Source: Gammaproteobacteria bacterium (lineage in GTDB: Bacteria > Pseudomonadota > Gammaproteobacteria > BMS3Bbin11). From it: a stretch of DNA of 11,051 nt. Both the position numbers and the translations under genes were made by a program. Positions within the stretch are counted from its first letter, which is position 1. Every line of letters begins with the position of its first letter. Under the pieces are notes generated by a model. That model was given only the letters and a program-made list of their open reading frames with translations, had not been told where the DNA came from and did no database searches. The stretch lies in contig JAUWVE010000040.1 in the NCBI GenBank assembly GCA_030617565.1, positions 1 to 11,051 of the forward strand, in the 5' to 3' direction. Of the stretch, positions 1 to 7,139 are shown piece after piece.

Positions 1-1026
1 GTGCTGGCAGTTGCCAGCGATATCGGTAAGCACATGAATGATTACCGCGTCGTCGTCACTAAATCAACGGTGCCTGTGGGTACGGCTGACAAGGTACGGG
101 ATGCGGTCAGTAATGCCTTGCAGGAGAAAGGGACATCGACAGAATTCAGTGTTGTTTCAAATCCGGAGTTTCTCAAGGAAGGCGCAGCCGTTGAAGACTT
201 TCTGAAGCCGGATCGCATAGTTGTCGGGGCAGATGATGATCGTGCGATTGAGATGATGCGTGAACTCTATGCGCCTTTTAATCGCAATCATGAACGTATC
301 ATCATCATGGATATACGCTCGGCCGAGATGACCAAGTATGCTGCCAATGCGATGCTGGCGACCAAGATATCGTTCATGAATGAGATGGCGAACCTGGCTG
401 AACTACTCGGTGCCGATATAGAAAACGTGCGCCACGGCATCGGTGCGGATCCGCGGATCGGCTACTATTTTATCTACCCCGGTTGCGGATATGGCGGTTC
501 CTGTTTCCCCAAGGATGTGCAGGCGCTGCATCGCACAGCAAAAGCCGTCGGTTACGATGCACAAATTCTGGATGCGGTTGAAGCCGTTAATAAGCGTCAG
601 AAGTCGGTGATTGTAGACAAGATTGTCAAAAGGTTTGGTGACGACTTACAGGGTAAAAAATTTGCTGTATGGGGTCTGGCATTTAAACCTGAAACTGATG
701 ACATGCGTGAAGCACCCAGTCGCACCATTATGGAAGCACTGTGGCAGCGAGGCGCAACGGTTGCCGCCTATGATCCCGTGGCGGAGGAAGAGGTGGAACG
801 GATTTATGGAAACAGAGATGATCTCTCTCTGGTCGCTGATCCTTATGATGCGCTGGATGATGCGGACGGATTGATTGTGGTCACTGAATGGAAGGTTTTC
901 CGCAGCCCGGATCTTGACAGCATGATGAGCAAAATGAAGACGCCAGTCATTTTTGATGGCAGAAACATCTTCCAGCCGGCGACAATTAGAAAAGCCGGTA
1001 TTGAATACTTTGGTATCGGGCGCTAG
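1..1026 (+). CDS. ugd: UDP-glucose 6-dehydrogenase, 5'-truncated by the window edge
   Basis: This enzyme oxidises UDP-glucose to UDP-glucuronate with two NAD+ in the cytoplasm, feeding uronic-acid-containing polysaccharide or lipid A/core modification. The visible 341 residues lack the N-terminal Rossmann glycine motif. Full-length relatives are about 440-450 residues, so roughly 100 residues lie upstream, and the GTG at base 1 is almost certainly an internal Val codon. Seen in order (window residue numbers): KSTVPVGT near 21-28; FLKEG with Glu60; the central-domain KYAAN stretch with the likely catalytic Lys112 and Asn116; GGSCFPKD with the nucleophile Cys168; and the C-terminal UDP-binding domain beginning near Gly218 with WGLAFKPETDD. 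All expected catalytic residues in the visible part are intact, and the stop is TAG at 1024-1026. The next gene begins 11 bases later. The family assignment is very secure; the product's use in this organism is inferred. Confidence 0.96.
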   Translation: MLAVASDIGKHMNDYRVVVTKSTVPVGTADKVRDAVSNALQEKGTSTEFSVVSNPEFLKEGAAVEDFLKPDRIVVGADDDRAIEMMRELYAPFNRNHERIIIMDIRSAEMTKYAANAMLATKISFMNEMANLAELLGADIENVRHGIGADPRIGYYFIYPGCGYGGSCFPKDVQALHRTAKAVGYDAQILDAVEAVNKRQKSVIVDKIVKRFGDDLQGKKFAVWGLAFKPETDDMREAPSRTIMEALWQRGATVAAYDPVAEEEVERIYGNRDDLSLVADPYDALDDADGLIVVTEWKVFRSPDLDSMMSKMKTPVIFDGRNIFQPATIRKAGIEYFGIGR

Positions 1027-1028
1027 GA
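1025..1028 (+). promoter_or_regulatory. Ribosome binding site for rfaE1
   Basis: AGGA overlaps the ugd stop codon and sits 9 bases before the ATG at 1038. It supports that start and suggests ugd and rfaE1 are translated from one message. Confidence 0.6.
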
Positions 1029-1037
1029 ATCACTAGT

Positions 1038-1994
1038 ATGAGCCAGTTTCTACAAAAGATAGCTGATGCCAGGGTGTTGGTGGTTGGTGATGCTATGCTG
1101 GATCGTTACTGGTTTGGAGATGTTGATCGAATTTCCCCCGAGGCACCGGTTCCTGTACTGGCTATTACCGATAGTGAGGAGCGCCCCGGTGGGGCGGCGA
1201 ATGTTGCCTGCAATATCACTGCACTGGGTGGTGATTGTGACCTGATTTCCGTGGTGGGAAATGATGATGCTGCAAAAAGCCTTGAACGCCTGCTGTCAGA
1301 AAGGGGGGTAACTACCCGTTTTACCCGCGATGAGAGTCATGTCACCACAGTAAAACTTCGCCTGCTGTCCCGGCATCAGCAGTTGCTAAGAGCCGATTTT
1401 GAACAGACACCCGACGATGTTTCTATCATTGCGTCGTTGGATACTTTCAAAAAGCATCTGGATACTGCCGATATTGTCTTATTGTCAGATTATGGAAAGG
1501 GCGTATTGCGTGACATTGATCAGATGATTGATGCAGCAAAAGCCAAAGGGATAAAAGTACTGGTTGATCCAAAAGGGCGTGATTTTGCACGTTACCGGGG
1601 TGCCAGCCTGATTACGCCAAACCGGCGCGAATTTGAGGATGTGGTCGGTGCCTGTCCTTCACTTGATAATATGGCAGTGAAGGCGGCTGAGTTGTTGAAA
1701 ATAATCGAAGTGTCATATCTGCTGATTACACTCAGTGATAAGGGGATGGCCCTGTTTGATGTAAACGGATTGGTTTTTCATCAAAAGGCACGTGCACGGG
1801 AAGTATTTGATGTTAGTGGCGCCGGCGATACGGTGATAGGTGCCATAGCCGCCATGCTCGCTGCCGGTGCGGACTACCGGGAAGCCATTCATATCGCCAA
1901 TGCGGCGGCCGCCATTGTGGTCGGAAAATTAGGTGCTGCTACCTCTTCGGTAGATGAAATACTTGCTGAAATTGGTAAAGAGGAGGCCGAATGA
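1038..1994 (+). CDS. rfaE1: D-glycero-beta-D-manno-heptose-7-phosphate kinase (single-domain RfaE1/HldA)
   Basis: The protein is a PfkB/ribokinase-family kinase that phosphorylates D-glycero-D-manno-heptose 7-phosphate at C1, an early cytoplasmic step towards ADP-heptose for the LPS inner core. Its 318 residues align from memory with the N-terminal half of E. coli HldE. VVGDAMLDRYW lies at residues 15-25, SPEAPVP at 33-39 and the substrate-loop ERPGGAANV at 48-56. The ATP/anion-hole motif SGAGDT has its catalytic base at Asp264. The protein stops soon after GKLGAATSSV, where HldE would continue into the cytidylyltransferase-like adenylyltransferase domain. That domain is absent here, so a separate HldC/RfaE2 must be encoded elsewhere. 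The 3' end overlaps hldD by four bases (ATGA), a sign of translational coupling. Assignment is secure; hldA is an equally valid symbol. Confidence 0.94.
   Translation: MSQFLQKIADARVLVVGDAMLDRYWFGDVDRISPEAPVPVLAITDSEERPGGAANVACNITALGGDCDLISVVGNDDAAKSLERLLSERGVTTRFTRDESHVTTVKLRLLSRHQQLLRADFEQTPDDVSIIASLDTFKKHLDTADIVLLSDYGKGVLRDIDQMIDAAKAKGIKVLVDPKGRDFARYRGASLITPNRREFEDVVGACPSLDNMAVKAAELLKIIEVSYLLITLSDKGMALFDVNGLVFHQKARAREVFDVSGAGDTVIGAIAAMLAAGADYREAIHIANAAAAIVVGKLGAATSSVDEILAEIGKEEAE
1980..1986 (+). promoter_or_regulatory. Strong ribosome binding site for hldD
   Basis: GAGGAGG, inside the last codons of rfaE1, lies four bases before the hldD ATG at 1991. It is the best Shine-Dalgarno match in the window. 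It fixes the hldD start and suggests independent strong initiation besides coupling to rfaE1. Confidence 0.75.
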
Positions 1995-2992
1995 TTATCG
2001 TAACAGGAGGTGCCGGTTTTATCGGTGCCAATATTGTCAAAGGCCTGAATGATAGCGGTCGTGATGATGTCATTGTCGTTGATAACCTGGAGAAGGGTGA
2101 AAAATTCCTTAATCTGGTAGATCTGGAAATCGCTGATTACATCGATAAACGTGTCTTCATCGAGATGATCAATGGTGGTGAATTCAATGGTGAAGTGGAG
2201 GCCATTTTTCATCTGGGTGCCTGTTCGGATACCATGGAATACGACGGCCTGTATATGATGTCGAACAACTATGATTATTCGAAAACACTGCTGCATTTCT
2301 GCCAGCAGAACAAGTCTGCTTTCATCTATGCCTCATCTGCTTCTGTTTATGGCACCGGCCCGGTTTTTCGTGAGTCACCTGAGTTCGAGTCACCTCTGAA
2401 TGTTTATGCCTACTCCAAGTTTCAGTTTGATAAATATGTGCGCCGCATGCATGACGATCGCAGTGCACAAATTGTTGGTCTGCGTTACTTCAATGTCTAC
2501 GGCGACCGGGAGCAGCACAAAGGCCGTATGGCTTCGGTAGCTTTCCATTTCAGCAACCAGTACCGGGAAGCCGGTTACGTCAAGTTATTTGAAGGGGTTG
2601 ATGGATATGAAGATGGTGCTCAGCTGCGTGATTTTGTTTCTGTCGAGGACGTGGTAGACCTGAATCTTTTTCTCCTCAAGCACCCGGACGTCAGTGGCAT
2701 ATTCAATGTTGGTACCGGACGCTGCCAGTCGTTTAATGATATGGCTGTTGCCAGTATTAATCGTTGTCGGCAGGAACAAGCTGAAGATGCACTGGACCTG
2801 GCCACGCTGCAGCAGAAAAAAATTATACGCTATATCGATTTTCCGGAGGCCCTGAAAGGTAAATATCAAAGTTTTACTGAGGCTGATATCTCTGCGTTGC
2901 GGGCAGCCGGCTACACAAAGGACTTTCTCACTGTCGAGGAAGGGGTCAGTCGTTATGTCGGGCGATTGATAGAAAAGTCCAGGTCATCCTGA
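1991..2992 (+). CDS. hldD: ADP-L-glycero-D-manno-heptose 6-epimerase
   Basis: HldD inverts C6 of ADP-D-glycero-D-manno-heptose to give ADP-L-glycero-D-manno-heptose, the donor for inner-core heptosyltransferases. It is an extended short-chain dehydrogenase. The NADP-binding Rossmann motif GGAGFIG is at residues 6-12. NLVDLEIADY near residues 34-43 is characteristic of HldD. The catalytic Tyr139-x3-Lys143 pair lies in VYAYSK, and RYFNVYG and RDFVSVEDV follow. The length is 333 residues against about 310 for the E. coli enzyme; the extra residues fall mainly at about 260-277, before YIDFPEALKGKYQ. Betaproteobacterial HldD proteins commonly carry an insert there. The gene overlaps rfaE1 by four bases, and the pair makes heptose donor together. 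GmhA, GmhB and HldC are not in the window. The function call is secure. Confidence 0.96.
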   Translation: MIIVTGGAGFIGANIVKGLNDSGRDDVIVVDNLEKGEKFLNLVDLEIADYIDKRVFIEMINGGEFNGEVEAIFHLGACSDTMEYDGLYMMSNNYDYSKTLLHFCQQNKSAFIYASSASVYGTGPVFRESPEFESPLNVYAYSKFQFDKYVRRMHDDRSAQIVGLRYFNVYGDREQHKGRMASVAFHFSNQYREAGYVKLFEGVDGYEDGAQLRDFVSVEDVVDLNLFLLKHPDVSGIFNVGTGRCQSFNDMAVASINRCRQEQAEDALDLATLQQKKIIRYIDFPEALKGKYQSFTEADISALRAAGYTKDFLTVEEGVSRYVGRLIEKSRSS

Positions 2993-2996
2993 CCTG
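2980..2996 (+). other. Perfect 7-bp inverted repeat over the hldD stop codon
   Basis: CAGGTCA and TGACCTG form an exact seven-base-pair stem with a three-base loop (TCC). The hldD stop TGA is at 2990-2992, within the 3' arm. The sequence after it is TTTACA, not a long T run, so this is at best a weak terminator or an mRNA-stabilising or processing hairpin between the heptose and deoxysugar genes. A chance palindrome of this size is possible. Confidence 0.35.
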
Positions 2997-3043
2997 TTTA
3001 CAGATAAACGAATAGCAACAACAACACGAAAGTATTATTAAAG

Positions 3044-4105
3044 ATGGCAAAAACCTTTATCGTAACAGGTGGTGCAGGGTTTATCGGCTCCGCTGTGGTC
3101 AGAATGATCATCAATGCCAGTGATGACGTTGTCGTAAACATTGACAAGCTGACCTATGCGGGGAATCTGGATTCTCTGCAGCCGGTCGCAGATGACCCCC
3201 GTTATCATTTTGTGCAGGCGGATATCTGTGATGCCAGCACCATGGCAGATGTCTTTGCCGAATATAAACCTGATGCCATTATGCACCTGGCTGCAGAATC
3301 CCATGTCGACCGTTCAATTGATGGCCCGGGCGAATTTATCCAGACCAACATCGTTGGAACTTACACCTTGCTGGAAGTAGCACGGAAATACTGGTCTGGC
3401 CTGCAAGGTGATAAAAAAGAAAATTTTCGATTCCATCATGTCTCTACCGACGAGGTATACGGCAGTCTTGGTGATCAGGGCATGTTTCTTGAAACGACGC
3501 CTTATGACCCCAGCTCACCGTATTCCGCCAGCAAGGCATCCTCTGACCACCTGGTGCGGTCCTGGCATCGAACATTTGGACTGCCGGTAGTATTGACCAA
3601 TTGTTCCAATAACTATGGTCCCTATCAGTACCCGGAAAAATTGATACCTCTGATATTACAAAAGGCGCGTGCCGGTGAGGCTTTGCCGATATATGGCACG
3701 GGCAAGAATATCCGTGACTGGTTATATGTTGATGATCATGCACGTGCCCTTATCCTGGTGATGAAACAGGGTGTGCAGGGTGAAACCTATAACATCGGGG
3801 GGCACAATGAAGTGACGAATATCGATGTGGTAAAAATGCTTTGCGCTATTCTGGATGACCGTGACCCGGCTAAGGATGGGAGACCTTATGTGGAGTTAAT
3901 AACATATGTTGCTGATCGTCCCGGTCATGATATGCGCTATGCGATAGATGCCGGCAAGATTCAGCGTGACCTGGGCTGGACACCGGAAGAGACCTTTGAG
4001 ACCGGCCTGGAAAAAACAGTAGACTGGTATCTTGCCAATCAAAAATGGATAGAACGTGTGCTTGATGGTTCCTACATGGGTGAGCGCCTGGGAGCGAGGG
4101 GATGA
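3044..4105 (+). CDS. rfbB: dTDP-glucose 4,6-dehydratase
   Basis: RfbB (RmlB) converts dTDP-D-glucose to dTDP-4-dehydro-6-deoxy-D-glucose, using tightly bound NAD+, in the cytoplasm. The 353-residue length is typical. It has the Rossmann motif GGAGFIG at residues 9-15, MHLAAESHVDRSI, the catalytic triplet Thr135-Asp136-Glu137 in STDEVYG, and the Tyr160-x3-Lys164 pair in YSASK. SNNYGPYQ(Y)PEKLIP and RDWLYVDDH follow, and the C-terminus carries RPGHDMRYAID. The start is the first ATG after hldD; the upstream Shine-Dalgarno is weak (GAAAG at 3028-3032, 11 bases away). The last bases overlap rfbA by four. No rfbC or rfbD is next to it, so the final dTDP-sugar is not determined by this window. The rffG paralogue for enterobacterial common antigen has the same activity, but pairing with rfbA next to an O-antigen exporter favours rfbB. 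Confidence 0.96.
   Translation: MAKTFIVTGGAGFIGSAVVRMIINASDDVVVNIDKLTYAGNLDSLQPVADDPRYHFVQADICDASTMADVFAEYKPDAIMHLAAESHVDRSIDGPGEFIQTNIVGTYTLLEVARKYWSGLQGDKKENFRFHHVSTDEVYGSLGDQGMFLETTPYDPSSPYSASKASSDHLVRSWHRTFGLPVVLTNCSNNYGPYQYPEKLIPLILQKARAGEALPIYGTGKNIRDWLYVDDHARALILVMKQGVQGETYNIGGHNEVTNIDVVKMLCAILDDRDPAKDGRPYVELITYVADRPGHDMRYAIDAGKIQRDLGWTPEETFETGLEKTVDWYLANQKWIERVLDGSYMGERLGARG
4091..4094 (+). promoter_or_regulatory. Ribosome binding site for rfbA
   Basis: GGAG within the rfbB 3' end lies seven bases before the ATG at 4102. It supports the start that overlaps the rfbB stop as ATGA. Confidence 0.55.
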
Positions 4106-4977
4106 AAGGCATTATTCTTGCAGGCGGCTCCGGTACACGTCTTTACCCGGTAACGACAGTAGTTTCAAAGCAGCTGCTACCGGTTTATGACAAGCCGATG
4201 ATTTACTATCCGCTATCGACCCTGATGCTGGCAGGGATACATGAAATTCTCATTATTTCTACACCGCAGGATACACCACGCTTTGAAGAACTACTCGGCG
4301 ATGGTCACCGTTGGGGGCTGAATCTGGAATATGCGATCCAGGATCAGCCTGACGGTCTCGCACAGGCCTTTCTAATTGGCAAGGACTTCATTGGCGATTC
4401 TTCTGTTTCACTGGTGCTTGGTGACAATATTTTCTATGGCCATGATATGTCTCACATGCTTGAGAGAGCGGCCTTACTGGAACAGGGTGCTACGGTGTTT
4501 GCCTACCCGGTACAGGATCCGGAACGCTATGGGGTGGTGGAGTTTGATAAACAGGGTAACGTCATTAGCCTGGAAGAAAAGCCAGAACAACCACGTTCTC
4601 GCTATGCGGTAACCGGGCTGTATTTTTATGATAATAAAGTCATTAGTTACGCAGAGAGTATTAAACCCTCAGCACGTGGTGAGCTGGAAATCACCGATAT
4701 AAATAGATGTTATCTTGATGATGGAAGCCTGTCGGTAGAACTGATGGGGCGCGGCAGTGCATGGCTGGATACGGGTACCAATGATTCATTATTGCAGGCG
4801 GCGACTTTTATTGAAACGCTGGAAAAGCGCCAGGGCTTAAAAGTATCCTGCCCGGAAGAAATAGCCTTTCGACAAGGCTATATCGATAAACAGCAGTTAC
4901 TGGATCTTGCCGAGGTAATGTCGAAAAATACCTACGGACAATATTTGAAGATGGTAGCAGAGGAAGATCTGTTTTAA
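4102..4977 (+). CDS. rfbA: Glucose-1-phosphate thymidylyltransferase
   Basis: RfbA (RmlA) couples glucose 1-phosphate to dTTP, giving dTDP-glucose and pyrophosphate. This is the first committed step of dTDP-6-deoxysugar synthesis and supplies the RfbB substrate. The 291 residues match the family's usual size. The nucleotide-binding signature GGSGTRLYP is at residues 8-16, followed by SKQLLPVYDKPMIYYPL. LGDNIFYG carries the metal-binding Asp108. EEKPEQPRS, GELEITDIN and WLDTGTNDSL are the usual sugar-binding and second metal-site segments. No deviation from the family is seen. It starts in a four-base overlap with rfbB, so the two are probably translated together, and it ends eight bases before wzm. 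In most rhamnose loci rfbD and rfbC accompany this pair; they are not found here. Assignment is secure. Confidence 0.96.
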   Translation: MKGIILAGGSGTRLYPVTTVVSKQLLPVYDKPMIYYPLSTLMLAGIHEILIISTPQDTPRFEELLGDGHRWGLNLEYAIQDQPDGLAQAFLIGKDFIGDSSVSLVLGDNIFYGHDMSHMLERAALLEQGATVFAYPVQDPERYGVVEFDKQGNVISLEEKPEQPRSRYAVTGLYFYDNKVISYAESIKPSARGELEITDINRCYLDDGSLSVELMGRGSAWLDTGTNDSLLQAATFIETLEKRQGLKVSCPEEIAFRQGYIDKQQLLDLAEVMSKNTYGQYLKMVAEEDLF

Positions 4978-4985
4978 GTTACCTG

Positions 4986-5810
4986 ATGGAAGGCATAAAT
5001 GACAGTCTTAAGCCCACAGGCATAATCAGTTCACTGGTAAAACATCAGGCACTGATCCGCCAGCTGGCAAAACGCGAGATTTCCAGTCGCTATCGGGGCT
5101 CGGTCATGGGTTTTTTCTGGACCCTGCTGAATCCTCTGTTGATGCTTTCGATCTACACACTTATTTTTGGTTATGTCTTCAAAGCACGCTGGGGCGAAAT
5201 GGACCTGGGAGATGGTGGTTTTGCGCTGACCCTGTTCTGTGGACTGATTGTGCATGGAATGTTTGCAGAATGCATCAATCGGGCCCCAACACTGATTACC
5301 AGTAATGTTAATTACGTAAAAAAGGTAGTGTTCCCGATTGAGATACTCCCCTGGGTTGCTATTTATACCGCCTTTTTTCACACCCTGATGAGTCTACTGG
5401 TTCTGTTAGTATTTAATCTGATAATAAATGGGCATATACCAATGACGGTGTTGTGGCTACCGGTTGTTTTTATTCCCTATATTATTTTCCTGGTAGGCTG
5501 TCTGTGGCTATTTTCTGCACTGGGTGTCTTTCTGTCTGATATCCAGCAGCTGATGGGACTTATGACGACTGCTCTGTTATTTCTCAGCCCTGTTTTCTAT
5601 CCTATCTCTGCCTTACCAGAAAGTGTGCGTGTATTGATTTATTTGAACCCCTTAACTGTGATCATTGAACAGAGTAGAGAGATCCTTCTGTGGGGGAACC
5701 CTCCTGATTTTGGCTTACTGGCTATTTATTCTCTTGTCGCGACAGCTATCGCTATTATTGGTTTTATCTGGTTTCAGAAAAGTCGCAGAGGCTTTGCCGA
5801 TGTCCTCTGA
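4986..5810 (+). CDS. wzm: O-antigen/polysaccharide ABC exporter, permease subunit (Wzm type)
   Basis: This is the inner-membrane permease that, with the ATPase encoded next, moves undecaprenyl-diphosphate-linked polysaccharide to the periplasm. The 274 residues fit the ABC-2 membrane family. A cytosolic amphipathic N-terminus carries LIRQLAKREISSRYRGS at about 23-39. Hydrophobic segments lie at roughly 40-65, 79-97, 115-147, 154-183, 189-211 and 244-263. Family hallmarks seen are NPLLMLSIYTLIFGYVF, the VKKVVFPIEILP segment (111-122), FLSPVFYPIS (199-208), and NPLTVIIEQSRE (221-232), which probably contributes to ATPase contact. The ATG at 4986 has no clear Shine-Dalgarno but gives the normal N-terminal length. 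The end overlaps wzt by 11 bases. A capsule or teichoic-acid exporter is possible from the permease alone; the Wzt tail and neighbours favour an O-antigen-like LPS polymer. Confidence 0.92.
   Translation: MEGINDSLKPTGIISSLVKHQALIRQLAKREISSRYRGSVMGFFWTLLNPLLMLSIYTLIFGYVFKARWGEMDLGDGGFALTLFCGLIVHGMFAECINRAPTLITSNVNYVKKVVFPIEILPWVAIYTAFFHTLMSLLVLLVFNLIINGHIPMTVLWLPVVFIPYIIFLVGCLWLFSALGVFLSDIQQLMGLMTTALLFLSPVFYPISALPESVRVLIYLNPLTVIIEQSREILLWGNPPDFGLLAIYSLVATAIAIIGFIWFQKSRRGFADVL
5787..5791 (+). promoter_or_regulatory. Ribosome binding site selecting the wzt start
   Basis: AGAGG, within the wzm 3' end, is eight bases before the ATG at 5800. An in-frame ATG at 5665 would add 45 residues, lengthen the wzm overlap to 146 bases, and begin with sequence not seen in the family. 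The start at 5800 is therefore preferred. Confidence 0.65.
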
Positions 5811-7122
5811 GCCTGTTATTCGCATTCAGAATCTGAGCAAGAGCTATCGAGTTTATAATCGACCCATTGACCGTGTACTGGAATCGATAATGCATCGCTC
5901 GGGTATCCGCGAGTCCGGTACCCGCTTCCGTGAAATAGATGCACTAAAACCACTTGATCTTGAAATATACCGTGGTGAAACCGTTGGTATTATCGGTCGC
6001 AATGGTTCGGGTAAATCGACTTTGCTGCAGATCATCAGCGGTACCCTGTACCCCACAAGCGGGAATGTTGAGGTGAAGGGGCGTTTATCTGCACTACTTG
6101 AGCTGGGTGCCGGTTTTAATCCAAATTTTAGTGGTCGCGAAAATGCCTATTTGAACGGTTCTATAGTCGGTTTCAGTCATAGCGAGATGGCAAGCAAGTT
6201 TGATGATATCCTGGAATTTTCTGGTATTGGCGATTTTATCGACCAACCAGTAAAAACCTATTCGAGTGGCATGTATGTACGCCTGGCTTTTGCCGTGGCG
6301 ATTCACCTGGATCCGGATATTCTTGTTGTCGATGAAGCCCTGTCAGTGGGTGATATACGATTCCAGAACAAATGTTTTCGTAAACTTCGAGAATTGAAAG
6401 AACAGGGGACAACAACACTGTTTGTTACACACTCCAGTGATTTGATTGTGCGACACTGCGATCGTGCTGTGTTACTGGAAAAAGGGTCAATGCATTCAAC
6501 GGGTGCTCCTGGTGATGTCGTCAATGAATATCTGAATTTGTTGTTTAATAATGATGAAGGTCAGGTCGAAGCGAATTTAGCAACAACTGATGAAATCAGC
6601 CATGAAGAAAATGGCCTGATTACCGACCGGCTTATTGATGGTTGTCGTCTGCGGCCGCTCTATAATCCTGCGGAATATCGATGGGGTGACCAGCGAGGCC
6701 AGATCCAGGACTATGTATTGCTGATCAATGGCAAAGTAGCTACATCGATGTGTGAAGCTGGTGACCGCATAGATCTGCTGCTGAGAATTATTTTCACCCA
6801 GGATGTTGCAAATCCTATACTTGGCTTCACTCTCAAGACATCTGATGGAATTGTTGTTTACGGAGCGAACACAAGAGAACGAAAACTTGATGTACCTTCC
6901 GGCAAAGCAGGTAGTGAAATACTTCTCCGCTTCAGTTTTACCATCAACCTGATAGGTGGTGATTATTTCATATCTCTCGGTCTGGCAGATGATGATGAAC
7001 AAAAAGACAATCTGGCAGTTGACCGGCGATATGATCTTATTCATTTGCAGGTTAAGGCAGAACAGAGTGATTTTGGGATAGCAGCATTGAACATGAAGAT
7101 ATTGATTGACGATGTTCATTGA
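5800..7122 (+). CDS. wzt: O-antigen ABC exporter ATP-binding protein with C-terminal polysaccharide-recognition domain (Wzt type)
   Basis: This cytoplasmic ATPase powers Wzm. From the preferred start it has 440 residues. The nucleotide-binding domain has Walker A GRNGSGKST with Lys72, the signature YSSGM at 154-158, Walker B ILVVDEAL with Asp178-Glu179, and the switch His211 in THSSD. GAGFNPNFSGRENAYLNG is the usual Wzt/TagH-type Q-loop region. After about residue 260 a second domain of about 175 residues follows, with beta-strand-like segments such as GFTLKTSDGIVVYGANT and GGDYFISLGLAD. These match the Wzt C-terminal domain family (PF14524, recognised by pattern). In characterised E. coli O8/O9a systems this domain binds the modified non-reducing end of the finished O-chain and gates export. 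Binding of a terminal modification here is inference. It is absent from capsule KpsT-type ATPases, which argues for LPS O-polysaccharide. Confidence 0.93.
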   Translation: MSSEPVIRIQNLSKSYRVYNRPIDRVLESIMHRSGIRESGTRFREIDALKPLDLEIYRGETVGIIGRNGSGKSTLLQIISGTLYPTSGNVEVKGRLSALLELGAGFNPNFSGRENAYLNGSIVGFSHSEMASKFDDILEFSGIGDFIDQPVKTYSSGMYVRLAFAVAIHLDPDILVVDEALSVGDIRFQNKCFRKLRELKEQGTTTLFVTHSSDLIVRHCDRAVLLEKGSMHSTGAPGDVVNEYLNLLFNNDEGQVEANLATTDEISHEENGLITDRLIDGCRLRPLYNPAEYRWGDQRGQIQDYVLLINGKVATSMCEAGDRIDLLLRIIFTQDVANPILGFTLKTSDGIVVYGANTRERKLDVPSGKAGSEILLRFSFTINLIGGDYFISLGLADDDEQKDNLAVDRRYDLIHLQVKAEQSDFGIAALNMKILIDDVH

Positions 7123-7139
7123 TATGATATGGAACAGAG

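Noticed and set aside
1..3. GTG at base 1 as the true start of ugd
   Set aside because: The protein would lack the whole NAD-binding glycine motif and about 100 residues that all family members have. The codon is better read as internal Val of a gene cut by the window edge.
1889..2296. 135-codon open frame on the minus strand across the rfaE1/hldD junction
   Set aside because: It lies fully antisense to two well-identified genes, its product has no recognisable motif, and it lacks a ribosome binding site context. It is treated as a shadow frame.
2997..3038. Candidate sigma-70 promoter upstream of rfbB (TTTACA at 2997, TATTAT at 3033)
   Set aside because: The spacing is 30 bases instead of about 17, and the -10 box would place the transcript start inside the rfbB coding region.
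1996..3087. Near-repeat of 30 bases at 1996-2025 and 3058-3087 (27 of 30 identical)
   Set aside because: Both copies encode the same Rossmann glycine motif at the start of two related dehydrogenase-family genes (hldD and rfbB). Protein homology explains the repeat.
5665..5799. Longer start for wzt at ATG 5665, adding 45 residues
   Set aside because: It would overlap wzm by 146 bases and give an N-terminus unlike any Wzt. ATG 5800 has a good ribosome binding site and gives the expected MSSEPVIRIQNLSKSY beginning.
5800..7122. Possible composition break between the wzt ATPase domain and its C-terminal domain, as a sign of domain swapping
   Set aside because: Hand counts gave about 46% G+C for 5821-6540 and about 44% for 6541-7080, too small a difference to support a separate origin.
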